Assembly (NCBI RefSeq): GCF_040807025.1
Contig: NC_090944.1
Coordinates: 5,856,068-5,920,067, forward strand
Source: Struthio camelus
Taxonomy: Eukaryota; Chordata; Aves; Struthioniformes; Struthionidae
DNA: 64,000 bases
Direction of reading: 5' to 3'
Below the pieces are notes generated by a model. That model was not told where the DNA came from and searched no databases. It saw only the letters and a list, made by a program, of their open reading frames with translations. Below are positions 32,901 to 46,934 of this stretch, one piece after another. The position numbers and the translations under genes were made by a program. Numbering within the stretch: the stretch's first letter is position 1; the number at the start of each line of letters is the position of its first letter.

Positions 32901-35900
32901 CCCCTCAGCACCCCCATGACAAGCCCAGATCCCCTCTGCACTCCCACAAGCCCAACACAACAAACACACAGCCCAGATCCCCTCTGCACACCCATAACAG
33001 GCCCAACACCTCCAATACAAGCCCCAGATCCCCTCCACACTCGCACAACACGCCCAGCACCCCTAACACAAGCCCAGATCCCCTCAGCACCACTATGACA
33101 AGTCCAGCACCTCAAAAACAATGCCCAGATCTCCTCTGCACCCCCACAACAAAGCCCAACACAACAAACACACAGCCCAGATCCCCTCAGCACCCCCACA
33201 ACAAGCCCAGCACCCCCAACACAACGCCCAGATCCCGTTCAGTACCCTCATGACAAGACCAGCACCCCCAACACAACACCCAGCTCCACTGAGCAGCCCG
33301 AAAACAAGCCTAGCACCCCCAACACAACACCCAGATCCCCCAAAACTAGGCCCAGCACCTCCAACACAATGCCCAGCTCCCCTCTGCACCCCCAAAACAA
33401 GCCCAGCCCCCGCAACACAAGCCCAACACCTCAAAAACAAGCCCAGATCCCCTCAACACTCCCACAAGCTCAACACAACAAACACACAGCCCAGATCCCC
33501 TCTGCACCCCCATAACAGGCCCAACACCTCCAATACAAGCCCCAGATCCCCTCAGCACCCCCACCACAAGCCCAGCACCCCCAACACAATGCCCAGATCT
33601 CCTCTACACCACGGAAAAAAAGGCCCCGCACCTCGAAAACATGGCCAGATCCACTCAGCACCCCCACTACAAGCCCCGCACCTCCAAAACAATGCCCCGG
33701 ATCACCTCAGCAGCCCCACCACAACGCCCAGATCCCCTCTGCACCCCCAACGCAGTGGCCAGATCCCCCCAGCACTCCTACCCCAAGCCCAGCACCCCCA
33801 ACACAATGCCCCGATCCCCTCAGCACCCCTACCACAAGCCCTGCACCCCCAACACAATGCCCCAGATCCCCTCAGAACCCCAAAACAAGGCCCAGATCCC
33901 CTCAGCAAACCCCTTACAAGACCAGCTCCCCCGACACAAGGCCCACATCCCCTCAGCACCCCCAAAACAAGGCCCAGCAACTCCAACACAACGCCCACCT
34001 CCCCTCTGCACTTCCACAAAAAGCCCAGCAGCCTGCATGACAAGCCCAGCACCTCAAAACAAGCCCCATATTCCCTCAGCACCCCCACAAGAAGGTCCAG
34101 ATCCCCTCAGCACCCCCATGACAAGCCCAGATCCCCTCTGCACTCCCACAAGCCCAACACAACAAACACACAGCCCAGATCCCCTCTGCACACCCATAAC
34201 AGGCCCAACACCTCCAATACAAGCCCCAGATCCCCTCCGCACTGGCACAACACGCCCAGCACCCCTAACACAAGCCCAGATCCCCTCAGCACCACTATGA
34301 CAAGTCCAGCACCTCAAAAACAATGCCCAGATCCCCTCTGCACCCCCACAACAAAGCCCAGCACTTCAAAAACAATGCCCAGATCCCCTCAGCACCCCCA
34401 CCACAAGCCCAGCACCCCCAACACAACGCCCAGATCCCTTCAGTACCCTCATGACAAGACTAGCACCCCCAACACAACACCCAGCTCCACTGAGCAGCCC
34501 GAAAACAAGCCTAGCACCCCCAACACAACACCCAGATCCCCCAAAACAAGGCCCAGCACCCCCAACACAATGCCCAGATCTCCTCTACACCACGGAAAAA
34601 AAGGCCCCGCACCTCGAAAACATGGCCAGATCCCCTCTGCACCCCCACTACAAGCCCCGCACCTCCAAAACAATGCCCCGGATCACCTCAGCAGCCCCAC
34701 CACAACGCCCAGATCCCCTCTGCACCCCCAACGCAATGGCCAGATCCCCCCAGCACCCCTACCCCAAGCCCAGCACCCCCAACACAATGCCCCGATCCCC
34801 TCAGCACCCCTACCACAAGCCCTGCACCCCCAACACAATGCCCCAGATCCCCTCAGAACCCCAAAACAAGGCCCACATCCCCTCAGCAAACCCATTACAA
34901 GACCAGCTCCCCCGACACAAGGCCCACATCCCCTCAGCACCCCCAAAACAAGGCCCAGCAACTCCAACACAACGCCCAGCTCCCCTCTGCACTTCCACAA
35001 AAAGCCCAGCAGCCTGCATGACAAGCCCAGCACCTCAAAACAAGCCCCATATTCCCTCAGCACCCCCACAAGAAGGTCCAGATCCCCTCAGCACCCCCAT
35101 GACAAGCCCAGATCCCCTCTGCACTCCCACAAGCCCAACACAACAAACACACAGCCCAGATCCCCTCTGCACACCCATAACAGGCCCAACACCTCCAATA
35201 CAAGCCCCAGATCCCCTCCGCACTCGCACAACATGCCCACACCCCTAACACAAGCCCAGATCCCCTCAGCACCACTATGACAAGTCCAGCACCTCAAAAA
35301 CAATGCCCAGATCCCCTCTGCACCCCCACAACAAAGCCCAGCACCCCCAACACAACGCCCAGATCCCCTCAGCACCCCCACCACAAGCCCAGCACCCCCA
35401 ACACAACGCCCAGATCCCTTCAGTACCCTCATGACAAGACTAGCACCCCCAACACAACACCCAGCTCCACTGAGCAGCCCGAAAACAAGCCTAGCACCCC
35501 CAACACAACACCCAGATCCCCCAAAACTAGGCCCAGCACCTCCAACACAATGCCCAGCTCCCCTCTGCACCCCCAAAACAAGCCCAGCCCCCGCAACACA
35601 AGCCCAACACCTCAAAAACAAGCCCCTGATCCCCTCAACACTCCCACAAGCTCAACATAACAAACACACAGCCCAATCCCCTCTGCACACCCATAACAGG
35701 CCCAACACCTCCAATACAAGCCCCAGATCCCCTCCGCACTCGCACAACACGCCCAGCACCCCCAACACAATGCCCAGATCCGCTCAGCACCACTATGACA
35801 AGTCCAGCACCCCCAACACAAGGCCCTGATCCCCTCGGCACCCCCACAACAAAGCCCAGCACCCCAAACACAAAGCCCAGATCCCCTCAGCATCCCCACC

Positions 35901-37119
35901 ACAAGCCCAGCAGTCCAAAAACAACACCCAGCACCCCCAACACAATGCCCCGATCCCCTCAGCACCCCCAACACAATGCCCAGATCCCCTCAGCACCCCC
36001 ACCACAAGGCCCTGATCCCCTCTGCACTCCCAAAACACATCCAGCACCTCGAAAACAAGCCGCTGATCCCCTCAGTACCCCCAATACAAGGCCCCGTTCT
36101 CCTGAGCACCCCCACCACAACGCCCAGATCCCCTCTGCACCCCCACCACAAGCCCAGCACCCCCAACACAATGCCCAGATTTCCTCTGCACCACGGAAAA
36201 AAAGGCCCAGCACCTCGAAAACATGGCCAGATCCCCTCAGCACCCCCACTACAAGCCCCGCACCTCCAAAACAATGCCCCGATCACCTCAGAAGCCCCAC
36301 CACAAGCCCTGCACCCCCAACGCAATGCCCAGATCCCCTCAGCACCCCTACCACAAGCCCTGCACCCCCAACACAATGCCCCGATCCCCTCAGCAACCCC
36401 AAAACAAGGCCCAGATCCCCTCAGCAAACCCATTACAAGACCAGCTCCCCCGACACAAGGCCCACATCCCCTCAGCACCCCCAAAACAAGGCCCAGCAAC
36501 TCCAACACAACGCCCAGCTCCCCTCTGCACTTCCACAAAAAGCCCAGCAGCCTGCATGACAAGCCCAGCACCTCAAAACAAGCCCCATATTCCCTCAGCA
36601 CCCCCACAAGAAGGTCCGGATCCCCTCAGCACCCCCATGACAAGCCCAGATGCCCTCTGCACTCCCACAAGACCAACACAACAAACACACAGCCCAGATC
36701 CCCTCTGCACCCCCATAACAGGCCCAACACCTCCAATACAAGCCCCAGATCCCCTCCGCACTGGCACAACACGCCCAGCACCCCTAACACAAGCCCAGAT
36801 CCCCTCAGCACCACTATGACAAGTCCAGCACCTCAAAAACAATGCCCAGATCCCCTCTGCACCCCCACAACAAAGACCAACACAACAAACACACAGCCCA
36901 GATCCCCTCAGCACCCCCACAACAAGCCCAGCACCCCCAACACAACGCCCAGATCCCGTTCAGTACCCTCATGACAAGACCAGCACCCCCAACACAACAC
37001 CCAGCTCCACTGAGCAGCCCGAAAACAAGCCTAGCACCCCCAACACAACACCCAGATCCCCCAAAACTAGGCCCAGCACCTCCAACACAATGCCCAGCTC
37101 CCCTCTGCACCCCCAAAAC

Positions 37120-40100
37120 AAGCCCAGCCCCCGCAACACAAGCCCAACACCTCAAAAACAAGCCCCTGATCCCCTCAACACTCCCACAAGCTCAACACAA
37201 CAAACACACAGCCCAATCCCCTCTGCACACCCATAACAGGCCCAACACCTCCAATACAAGCCCCAGATCCCCTCCGCACTCGCACAACACGCCCAGCACC
37301 CCCAACACAATGCCCAGATCCGCTCAGCACCACTATGACAAGTCCAGCACCCCCAACACAAGGCCCTGATCCCCTCGGCACCCCCACAACAAAGCCCAGC
37401 ACCCCAAACACAAAGCCCAGATCCCCTCAGCATCCCCACCACAAGCCCAGCAGTCCAAAAACAACACCCAGCACCCCCAACACAATGCCCCGATCCCCTC
37501 AGCACCCCCAACACAATGCCCAGATCCCCTCAGCACCCCCACCACAAGGCCCTGATCCCCTCTGCACTCCCAAAACACATCCAGCACCTCGAAAACAAGC
37601 CGCTGATCCCCTCAGTACCCCCAATACAAGGCCCCGTTCTCCTGAGCACCCCCACCACAACGCCCAGATCCCCTCTGCACCCCCACCACAAGCCCAGCAC
37701 CCCCAACACAATGCCCAGATTTCCTCTGCACCACGGAAAAAAAGGCCCAGCACCTCGAAAACATGGCCAGATCCCCTCAGCACCCCCACTACAAGCCCCG
37801 CACCTCCAAAACAATGCCCCGATCACCTCAGCAGCTGCACCACAAGCCCTGCACCCCCAACGCAATGCCCAGATCCCCTCAGCACCCCTACCACAAGCCC
37901 TGCACCCCCAACACAATGCCCCGATCCCCTCAGCAACCCCAAAACAAGGCCCAGATCCCCTCAGCAAACCCATTACAAGACCAGCTCCCCCGACACAAGG
38001 CCCACATCCCCTCAGCACCCCCAAAACAAGGCCCAGCAACTCCAACACAACGCCCACCTCCCCTCTGCACTTCCACAAAAAGCCCAGCAGCCTGCATGAC
38101 AAGCCCAGCACCTCAAAACAAGCCCCATATTCCCTCAGCACCCCCACAAGAAGGTCCGGATCCCCTCAGCACCCCCATGACAAGCCCAGATCCCCTCTGC
38201 ACTCCCACAAGCCCAACATAACAAACACACAGCCCAGATCCCCTCTGCACACCCATAACAGGCCCAACACCTCCAATACAAGCCCCAGATCCCCTCCGCA
38301 CTGGCACAACACGCCCAGCACCCCTAACACAAGCCCAGATCCCCTCAGCACCCCTACCACAAGCCCTGCACCCCCAACACAATGCCCAGATCCCCTCTGC
38401 ACCCCCACAACAAAGCCCAGCACTTCAAAAACAATGCCCAGATCCCCTCAGCACCCCTAAAACAAAGCCCAGCAACTCCAACACAACGCCCAGCTCCCCT
38501 CTGCACTTCCACAAAAAGCCCAGCAGCCTGCATGACAAGCCCAGCACCTCAAAACAAGCCCCATATTCCCTCAGCACCCCCACAAGAAGGTCCGGATCCC
38601 CTCAGCACCCCCATGACAAGCCCAGATCCCCTCTGCACTCCCACAAGCCCAACACAACAAACACACAGCCCAGATCCCCTCTGCACCCCCATAACAGGCC
38701 CAACACCTCCAATACAAGCCCCAGATCCCCTCCGCACTGGCACAACACGCCCAGCACCCCTAACACAAGCCCAGATCCCCTCAGCACCACTATGACAAGT
38801 CCAGCACCTCAAAAACAATGCCCAGATCCCCTCTGCACCCCCACAACAAAGCCCAGCACCCCCAACACAACGCCCAGATCCCCTCAGCACCCCCACCACA
38901 AGCCCAGCACCCCCAACACAACGCCCAGATCCCTTCAGTACCCTCATGACAAGACTAGCACCCCCAACACAACACCCAGCTCCACTGAGCAGCCCGAAAA
39001 CAAGCCTAGCACCCCCAACACAACACCCAGATCCCCCAAAACTAGGCCCAGCACCTCCAACACAATGCCCAGCTCCCCTCTGCACCCCCAAAACAAGCCC
39101 AGCACCCGCAACACAAGCCCAACACCTCAAAAACAAGCCCCTGATCCCCTCAACACTCCCACAAGCTCAACACAACAAACACACAGCCCAATCCCCTCTG
39201 CACACCCATAACAGGCCCAACACCTCCAATACAAGCCCCAGATCCCCTCCGCACTCGCACAACACGCCCAGCACCCCCAACACAATGCCCAGATCCGCTC
39301 AGCACCACTATGACAAGTCCAGCACCCCCAACACAAGGCCCTGATCCCCTCGGCACCCCCACAACAAAGCCCAGCACCCCAAACACAAAGCCCAGATCCC
39401 CTCAGCATCCCCACCACAAGCCCAGCAGTCCAAAAACAACACCCAGCACCCCCAACACAATGCCCCGATCCCCTCAGCACCCCCAACACAATGCCCAGAT
39501 CCCCTCAGCACCCCCACCACAAGGCCCTGATCCCCTCTGCACTCCCAAAACACATCCAGCACCTCGAAAACAAGCCGCTGATCCCCTCAGTACCCCCAAT
39601 ACAAGGCCCCGTTCTCCTGAGCACCCCCACCACAACGCCCAGATCCCCTCTGCACCCCCACCACAAGCCCAGCACCCCCAACACAATGCCCAGATTTCCT
39701 CTGCACCACGGAAAAAAAGGCCCAGCACCTCGAAAACATGGCCAGATCCCCTCAGCACCCCCACTACAAGCCCCGCACCTCCAAAACAATGCCCCGGATC
39801 ACCTCAGCAGCCCCACCACAAGCCCTGCACCCCCAACGCAATGCCCAGATCCCCTCAGCACCCCTACCACAAGCCCTGCACCCCCAACACAATGCCCCGA
39901 TCCCCTCAGCAACCCCAAAACAAGGCCCACATCCCCTCAGCAAACCCATTACAAGACCAGCTCCCCCGACACAAGGCCCACATCCCCTCAGCACCCCCAA
40001 AACAAGGCCCAGCAACTCCAACACAACGCCCAGCTCCCCTCTGCACTTCCACAAAAAGCCCAGCAGCCTGCATGACAAGCCCAGCACCTCAAAACAAGCC

Positions 40101-43100
40101 CCATATTCCCTCAGCACCCCCACAAGAAGGTCCAGATCCCCTCAGCACCCCCATGACAAGCCCAGATCCCCTCTGCACTCCCACAAGCCCAACACAACAA
40201 ACACACAGCCCAGATCCCCTCTGCACCCCCATAACAGGCCCAACACCTCCAATACAAGCCCCAGATCCCCTCCGCACTGGCACAACACGCCCAGCACCCC
40301 TAACACAAGCCCAGATCCCCTCAGCACCACTATGACAAGTCCAGCACCTCAAAAACAATGCCCAGATCCCCTCGGCACCCCCACAACAAAGCCCAGCACC
40401 CCCAACACAACGCCGAGATACCCTCTGCACCCCCACCACAAGCCCAGCACCCCCAACACAACGCCCAGATCCCTTCAGTACCCTCATGACAAGACTAGCA
40501 CCCCCAACACAACACCCAGCTCCACTGAGCAGCCCGAAAACAAGCCTAGCACCCCCAACACAACACCCAGATCCCCCAAAACTAGGCCCAGCACCTCCAA
40601 CACAATGCCCAGCTCCCCTCTGCACCCCCAAAACAAGCCCAGCCCCCGCAACACAAGCCCAACACCTCAAAAACAAGCCCAGATCCCCTCAACACTCCCA
40701 CAAGCTCAACACAACAAACACACAGCCCAGATCCCCTCTGCACCCCCATAACAGGCCCAACACCTCCAATACAAGCCCCAGATCCCCTCAGCACCCCCAC
40801 CACAAGCCCAGCACCCCCAACACAATGCCCAGATCTCCTCTACACCACGGAAAAAAAGGCCCCGCACCTCGAAAACATGGCCAGATCCCCTCAGCACCCC
40901 CACTACAAGCCCCGCACCTCCAAAACAATGCCCCGGATCACCTCAGCAGCCCCACCACAACGCCCAGATCCCCTCTGCACCCCCAACGCAATGGCCAGAT
41001 CCCCCCAGCACCCCTACCCCAAGCCCAGCACCCCCAACACAATGCCCCGATCCCCTCAGCACCCCTACCACAAGCCCTGCACCCCCAACACAATGCCCCA
41101 GATCCCCTCAGAACCCCAAAACAAGGCCCACATCCCCTCAGCAAACCCATTACAAGACCAGCTCCCCCGACACAAGGCCCACATCCCCTCAGCACCCCCA
41201 AAACAAGGCCCAGCAACTCCAACACAACGCCCAGCTCCCCTCTGCACTTCCACAAAAAGCCCAGCAGCCTGCATGACAAGCCCAGCACCTCAAAACAAGC
41301 CCCATATTCCCTCAGCACCCCCACAAGAAGGTCCGGATCCCCTCAGCACCCCCATGACAAGCCCAGATCCCCTCTGCACTCCCACAAGCCCAACACAACA
41401 AACACACAGCCCAGATCCCCTCTGCACACCCATAACAGGCCCAACACCTCCAATACAAGCCCCAGATCCCCTCCACACTCGCACAACACGCCCAGCACCC
41501 CTAACACAAGCCCAGATCCCCTCAGCACCACTATGACAAGTCCAGCACCTCAAAAACAATGCCCAGATCCCCTCTGCACCCCCACAACAAAGCCCAGCAC
41601 CCCCAACACAACGCCCAGATCCCCTCAGCACCCCCACCACAAGCCCAGCACCCCCAACACAACGCCCAGATCCCTTCAGTACCCTCATGACAAGACTAGC
41701 ACCCCCAACACAACACCCAGCTCCACTGAGCAGCCCGAAAACAAGCCTAGCACCCCCAACACAACACCCAGATCCCCCAAAACTAGGCCCAGCACCTCCA
41801 ACACAATGCCCAGCTCCCCTCTGCACCCCCCAAAAAAGCCCAGCCCCCGCAACACAAGCCCAACACCTCAAAAACAAGCCCCTGATCCCCTCAACACTCC
41901 CACAAGCTCAACACAACAAACACACAGCCCAATCCCCTCTGCACACCCATAACAGGCCCAACACCTCCAATACAAGCCCCAGATCCCCTCCGCACTCGCA
42001 CAACACGCCCAGCACCCCCAACACAATGCCCAGATCCGCTCAGCACCACTATGACAAGTCCAGCACCCCCAACACAAGGCCCTGATCCCCTCTGCACCCC
42101 CACAACAAAGCCCAGCACCCCAAACACAAAGCCCAGATCCCCTCAGCATCCCCGCCACAAGCCCAGCTCCCCCAAAACAACACCCAGCACCCCCAATACA
42201 ATGCCCCGATCCCCTCAGCACCCCCAACACAATGCCCAGATCCCCTCAGCACCCCCACCACAAGGCCCTGATCCCCTCTGCACTCCCAAAACACATCCAG
42301 CACCTCGAAAACAAGCCGCTGATCCCCTCAGTACCCCCAATACAAGGCCCCGTTCTCCTGAGCACCCCCACCACAACGCCCAGATCCCCTCTGCACCCCC
42401 ACCACAAGCCCAGCACCCCCAACACAATGCCCAGATTTCCTCTGCACCACGGAAAAAAAGGCCCAGCACCTCGAAAACATGGCCAGATCCCCTCAGCACC
42501 CCCACTACAAGCCCCGCACCTCCAAAACAATGCCCCGATCACCTCAGCAGCCCCACCACAAGCCCTGCACCCCCAACGCAATGCCCAGATCCCCTCAGCA
42601 CCCCTACCACAAGCCCTGCACCCCCAACACAATGCCCCGATCCCCTCAGCAACCCCAAAACAAGGCCCACATCCCCTCAGCAAACCCATTACAAGACCAG
42701 CTCCCCCGACACAAGGCCCACATCCCCTCAGCACCCCCAAAACAAGGCCCAGCAACTCCAACACAACGCCCAGCTCCCCTCTGCACTTCCACAAAAAGCC
42801 CAGCAGCCTGCATGACAAGCCCAGCACCTCAAAACAAGCCCCATATTCCCTCAGCACCCCCACAAGAAGGTCCAGATCCCCTCAGCACCCCCATGACAAG
42901 CCCAGATCCCCTCTGCACTCCCACAAGCCCAACACAACAAACACACAGCCCAGATCCCCTCTGCACACCCATAACAGGCCCAACACCTCCAATACAAGCC
43001 CCAGATCCCCTCCGCACTCGCACAACACGCCCAGCACCCCTAACACAAGCCCAGATCCCCTCAGCACCACTATGACAAGTCCAGCACCTCAAAAACAATG

Positions 43101-46100
43101 CCCAGATCCCCTCAGCACCCCCACCACAAGCCCAGCACCCCCAACACAACGCCCAGATCCCTTCAGTACCCTCATGACAAGACCAGCACCCCCAACACAA
43201 CACCCAGCTCCACTGAGCAGCCCGAAAACAAGCCTAGCACCCCCAACACAACACCCAGATCCCCCAAAACTAGGCCCAGCACCTCCAACACAATGCCCAG
43301 CTCCCCTCTGCACCCCCAAAACAAGCCCAGCCCCCGCAACACAAGCCCAACACCTCAAAAACAAGCCCAGATCCCCTCAACACTCCCACAAGCTCAACAC
43401 AACAAACACACAGCCCAGATCCCCTCTGCACCCCCATAACAGGCCCAACACCTCCAATACAAGCCCCAGATCCCCTCAGCACCCCCACCACAAGCCCAGC
43501 ACCCCCAACACAATGCCCAGATCTCCTCTACACCACGGAAAAAAAGGCCCTGCACCTCGAAAACATGGCCAGATCCCCTCAGCACCCCCACTACAAGCCC
43601 CACACCTCCAAAACAATGCCCCGGATCACCTCAGCAGCCCCACCACAACGCCCAGATCCCCTCTGCACCCCCAACGCAATGGCCAGATCCCCCCAGCACC
43701 CCTACCCCAAGCCCAGCACCCCCAACACAATGCCCCGATCCCCTCAGCACCCCTACCACAAGCCCTGCACCCCCAACACAATGCCCCAGATCCCCTCAGA
43801 ACCCCAAAACAAGGCCCACATCCCCTCAGCAAACCCATTACAAGACCAGCTCCCCCGACACAAGGCCCACATCCCCTCAGCACCCCCAAAACAAGGCCCA
43901 GCAACTCCAACACAACGCCCACCTCCCCTCTGCACTTCCACAAAAAGCCCAGCAGCCTGCATGACAAGCCCAGCACCTCAAAACAAGCCCCATATTCCCT
44001 CAGCACCCCCACAAGAAGGTCCAGATCCCCTCAGCACCCCCATGACAAGCCCAGATCCCCTCTGCACTCCCACAAGCCCAACATAACAAACACACAGCCC
44101 AGATCCCCTCTGCACACCCATAACAGGCCCAACACCTCCAGTACAAGCCCCAGATCCCCTCCGCACTGGCACAACACGCCCAGCACCCCTAACACAAGCC
44201 CAGATCCCCTCAGCACCACTATGACAAGTCCAGCACCTCAAAAACAATGCCCAGATCCCCTCGGCACCCCCACAACAAAGCCCAGCACTTCAAAAACAAT
44301 GCCCAGATCCCCTCAGCACCCCTAAAACAAAGCCCAGCAACTCCAACACAACGCCCAGCTCCCCTCTGCACTTCCACAAAAAGCCCAGCAGCCTGCATGA
44401 CAAGCCCAGCACCTCAAAACAAGCCCCATATTCCCTCAGCACCCCCACAAGAAGGTCCGGATCCCCTCAGCACCCCCATGACAAGCCCAGATCCCCTCTG
44501 CACTCCCACAAGCCCAACACAACAAACACACAGCCCAGATCCCCTCTGCACACCCATAACAGGCCCAACACCTCCAATACAAGCCCCAGATCCCCTCCAC
44601 ACTCGCACAACACGCCCAGCACCCCTAACACAAGCCCAGATCCCCTCAGCACCACTATGACAAGTCCAGCACCTCAAAAACAATGCCCAGATCCCCTCTG
44701 CACCCCCACAACAAAGCCCAGCACCCCCAACACAACGCCCAGATCCCCTCAGCACCCCCACCACAAGCCCAGCACCCCCAACACAACGCCCAGATCCCTT
44801 CAGTACCCTCATGACAAGACTAGCACCCCCAACACAACACCCAGCTCCACTGAGCAGCCCGAAAACAAGCCTAGCACCCCCAACACAACACCCAGATCCC
44901 CCAAAACTAGGCCCAGCACCTCCAACACAATGCCCAGCTCCCCTCTGCACCCCCCAAAAAAGCCCAGCCCCCGCAACACAAGCCCAACACCTCAAAAACA
45001 AGCCCCTGATCCCCTCAACACTCCCACAAGCTCAACACAACAAACACACAGCCCAATCCCCTCTGCACACCCATAACAGGCCCAACACCTCCAATACAAG
45101 CCCCAGATCCCCTCCGCACTCGCACAACACGCCCAGCACCCCCAACACAATGCCCAGATCCGCTCAGCACCACTATGACAAGTCCAGCACCCCCAACACA
45201 AGGCCCTGATCCCCTCGGCACCCCCACAACAAAGCCCAGCACCCCAAACACAAAGCCCAGATCCCCTCAGCATCCCCACCACAAGCCCAGCAGTCCAAAA
45301 ACAACACCCAGCACCCCCAACACAATGCCCCGATCCCCTCAGCACCCCCAACACAATGCCCAGATCCCCTCAGCACCCCCACCACAAGGCCCTGATCCCC
45401 TCTGCACTCCCAAAACACATCCAGCACCTCGAAAACAAGCCGCTGATCCCCTCACTACCCCCAATACAAGGCCCCGTTCTCCTGAGCACCCCCACCACAA
45501 CGCCCAGATCCCCTCTGCACCCCCACCACAAGCCCAGCACCCCCAACACAATGCCCAGATTTCCTCTGCACCACGGAAAAAAAGGCCCAGCACCTCGAAA
45601 ACATGGCCAGATCCCCTCAGCACCCCCACTACAAGCCCCGCACCTCCAAAACAATGCCCCGATCACCTCAGAAGCCCCACCACAAGCCCTGCACCCCCAA
45701 CGCAATGCCCAGATCCCCTCAGCACCCCTACCACAAGCCCTGCACCCCCAACACAATGCCCCGATCCCCTCAGCAACCCGAAAACAAGGCCGACATCCCC
45801 TCAGCAAACCCATTACAAGACCAGCTCCCCCGACACAAGGCCCACATCCCCTCAGCACCCCCAAAACAAGGCCCAGCAACTCCAACACAATGCCCAGCTC
45901 CCCTCTGCACTTCCACAAAAAGCCCAGCAGCCTGCATGACAAGCCCAGCACCTCAAAACAAGCCCCATATTCCCTCAGCACCCCCACAAGAAGGTCCAGA
46001 TCCCCTCAGCACCCCCATGACAAGCCCAGATCCCCTCTGCACTCCCACAAGCCCAACATAACAAACACACAGCCCAGATCCCCTCTGCACACCCATAACA

Positions 46101-46934
46101 GGCCCAACACCTCCAGTACAAGCCCCAGATCCCCTCCGCACTGGCACAACACGCCCAGCACCCCTAACACAAGCCCAGATCCCCTCAGCACCACTATGAC
46201 AAGTCCAGCACCTCAAAAACAATGCCCAGATCCCCTCGGCACCCCCACAACAAAGCCCAGCACTTCAAAAACAATGCCCAGATCCCCTCAGCACCCCTAA
46301 AACAAAGCCCAGCAACTCCAACACAACGCCCAGCTCCCCTCTGCACTTCCACAAAAAGCCCAGCAGCCTGCATGACAAGCCCAGCACCTCAAAACAAGCC
46401 CCATATTCCCTCAGCACCCCCACAAGAAGGTCCGGATCCCCTCAGCACCCCCATGACAAGCCCAGATCCCCTCTGCACTCCCACAAGCCCAACACAACAA
46501 ACACACAGCCCAGATCCCCTCTGCACACCCATAACAGGCCCAACACCTCCAATACAAGCCCCAGATCCCCTCCACACTCGCACAACACGCCCAGCACCCC
46601 TAACACAAGCCCAGATCCCCTCAGCACCACTATGACAAGTCCAGCACCTCAAAAACAATGCCCAGATCCCCTCTGCACCCCCACAACAAAGCCCAGCACC
46701 CCCAACACAACGCCCAGATCCCCTCAGCACCCCCACCACAAGCCCAGCACCCCCAACACAACGCCCAGATCCCTTCAGTACCCTCATGACAAGACTAGCA
46801 CCCCCAACACAACACCCAGCTCCACTGAGCAGCCCGAAAACAAGCCTAGCACCCCCAACACAACACCCAGATCCCCCAAAACTAGGCCCAGCACCTCCAA
46901 CACAATGCCCAGCTCCCCTCTGCACCCCCCAAAA
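37120..46934 (-). repeat. 9,815-bp super-repeat, copy 1
   Basis: Landmarks in this interval recur at +9,815 bp. Using one fixed landmark (the block ending in the cctgatcccctctgcact segment), successive positions are 37499, 39474, 42215, 45339 and 47314. These are spacings of 1975, 2741, 3124 and 1975, which sum to 9815. Each 1,975-bp unit is itself 1,540 plus 435 bp. The ends are approximate. Confidence 0.88.
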
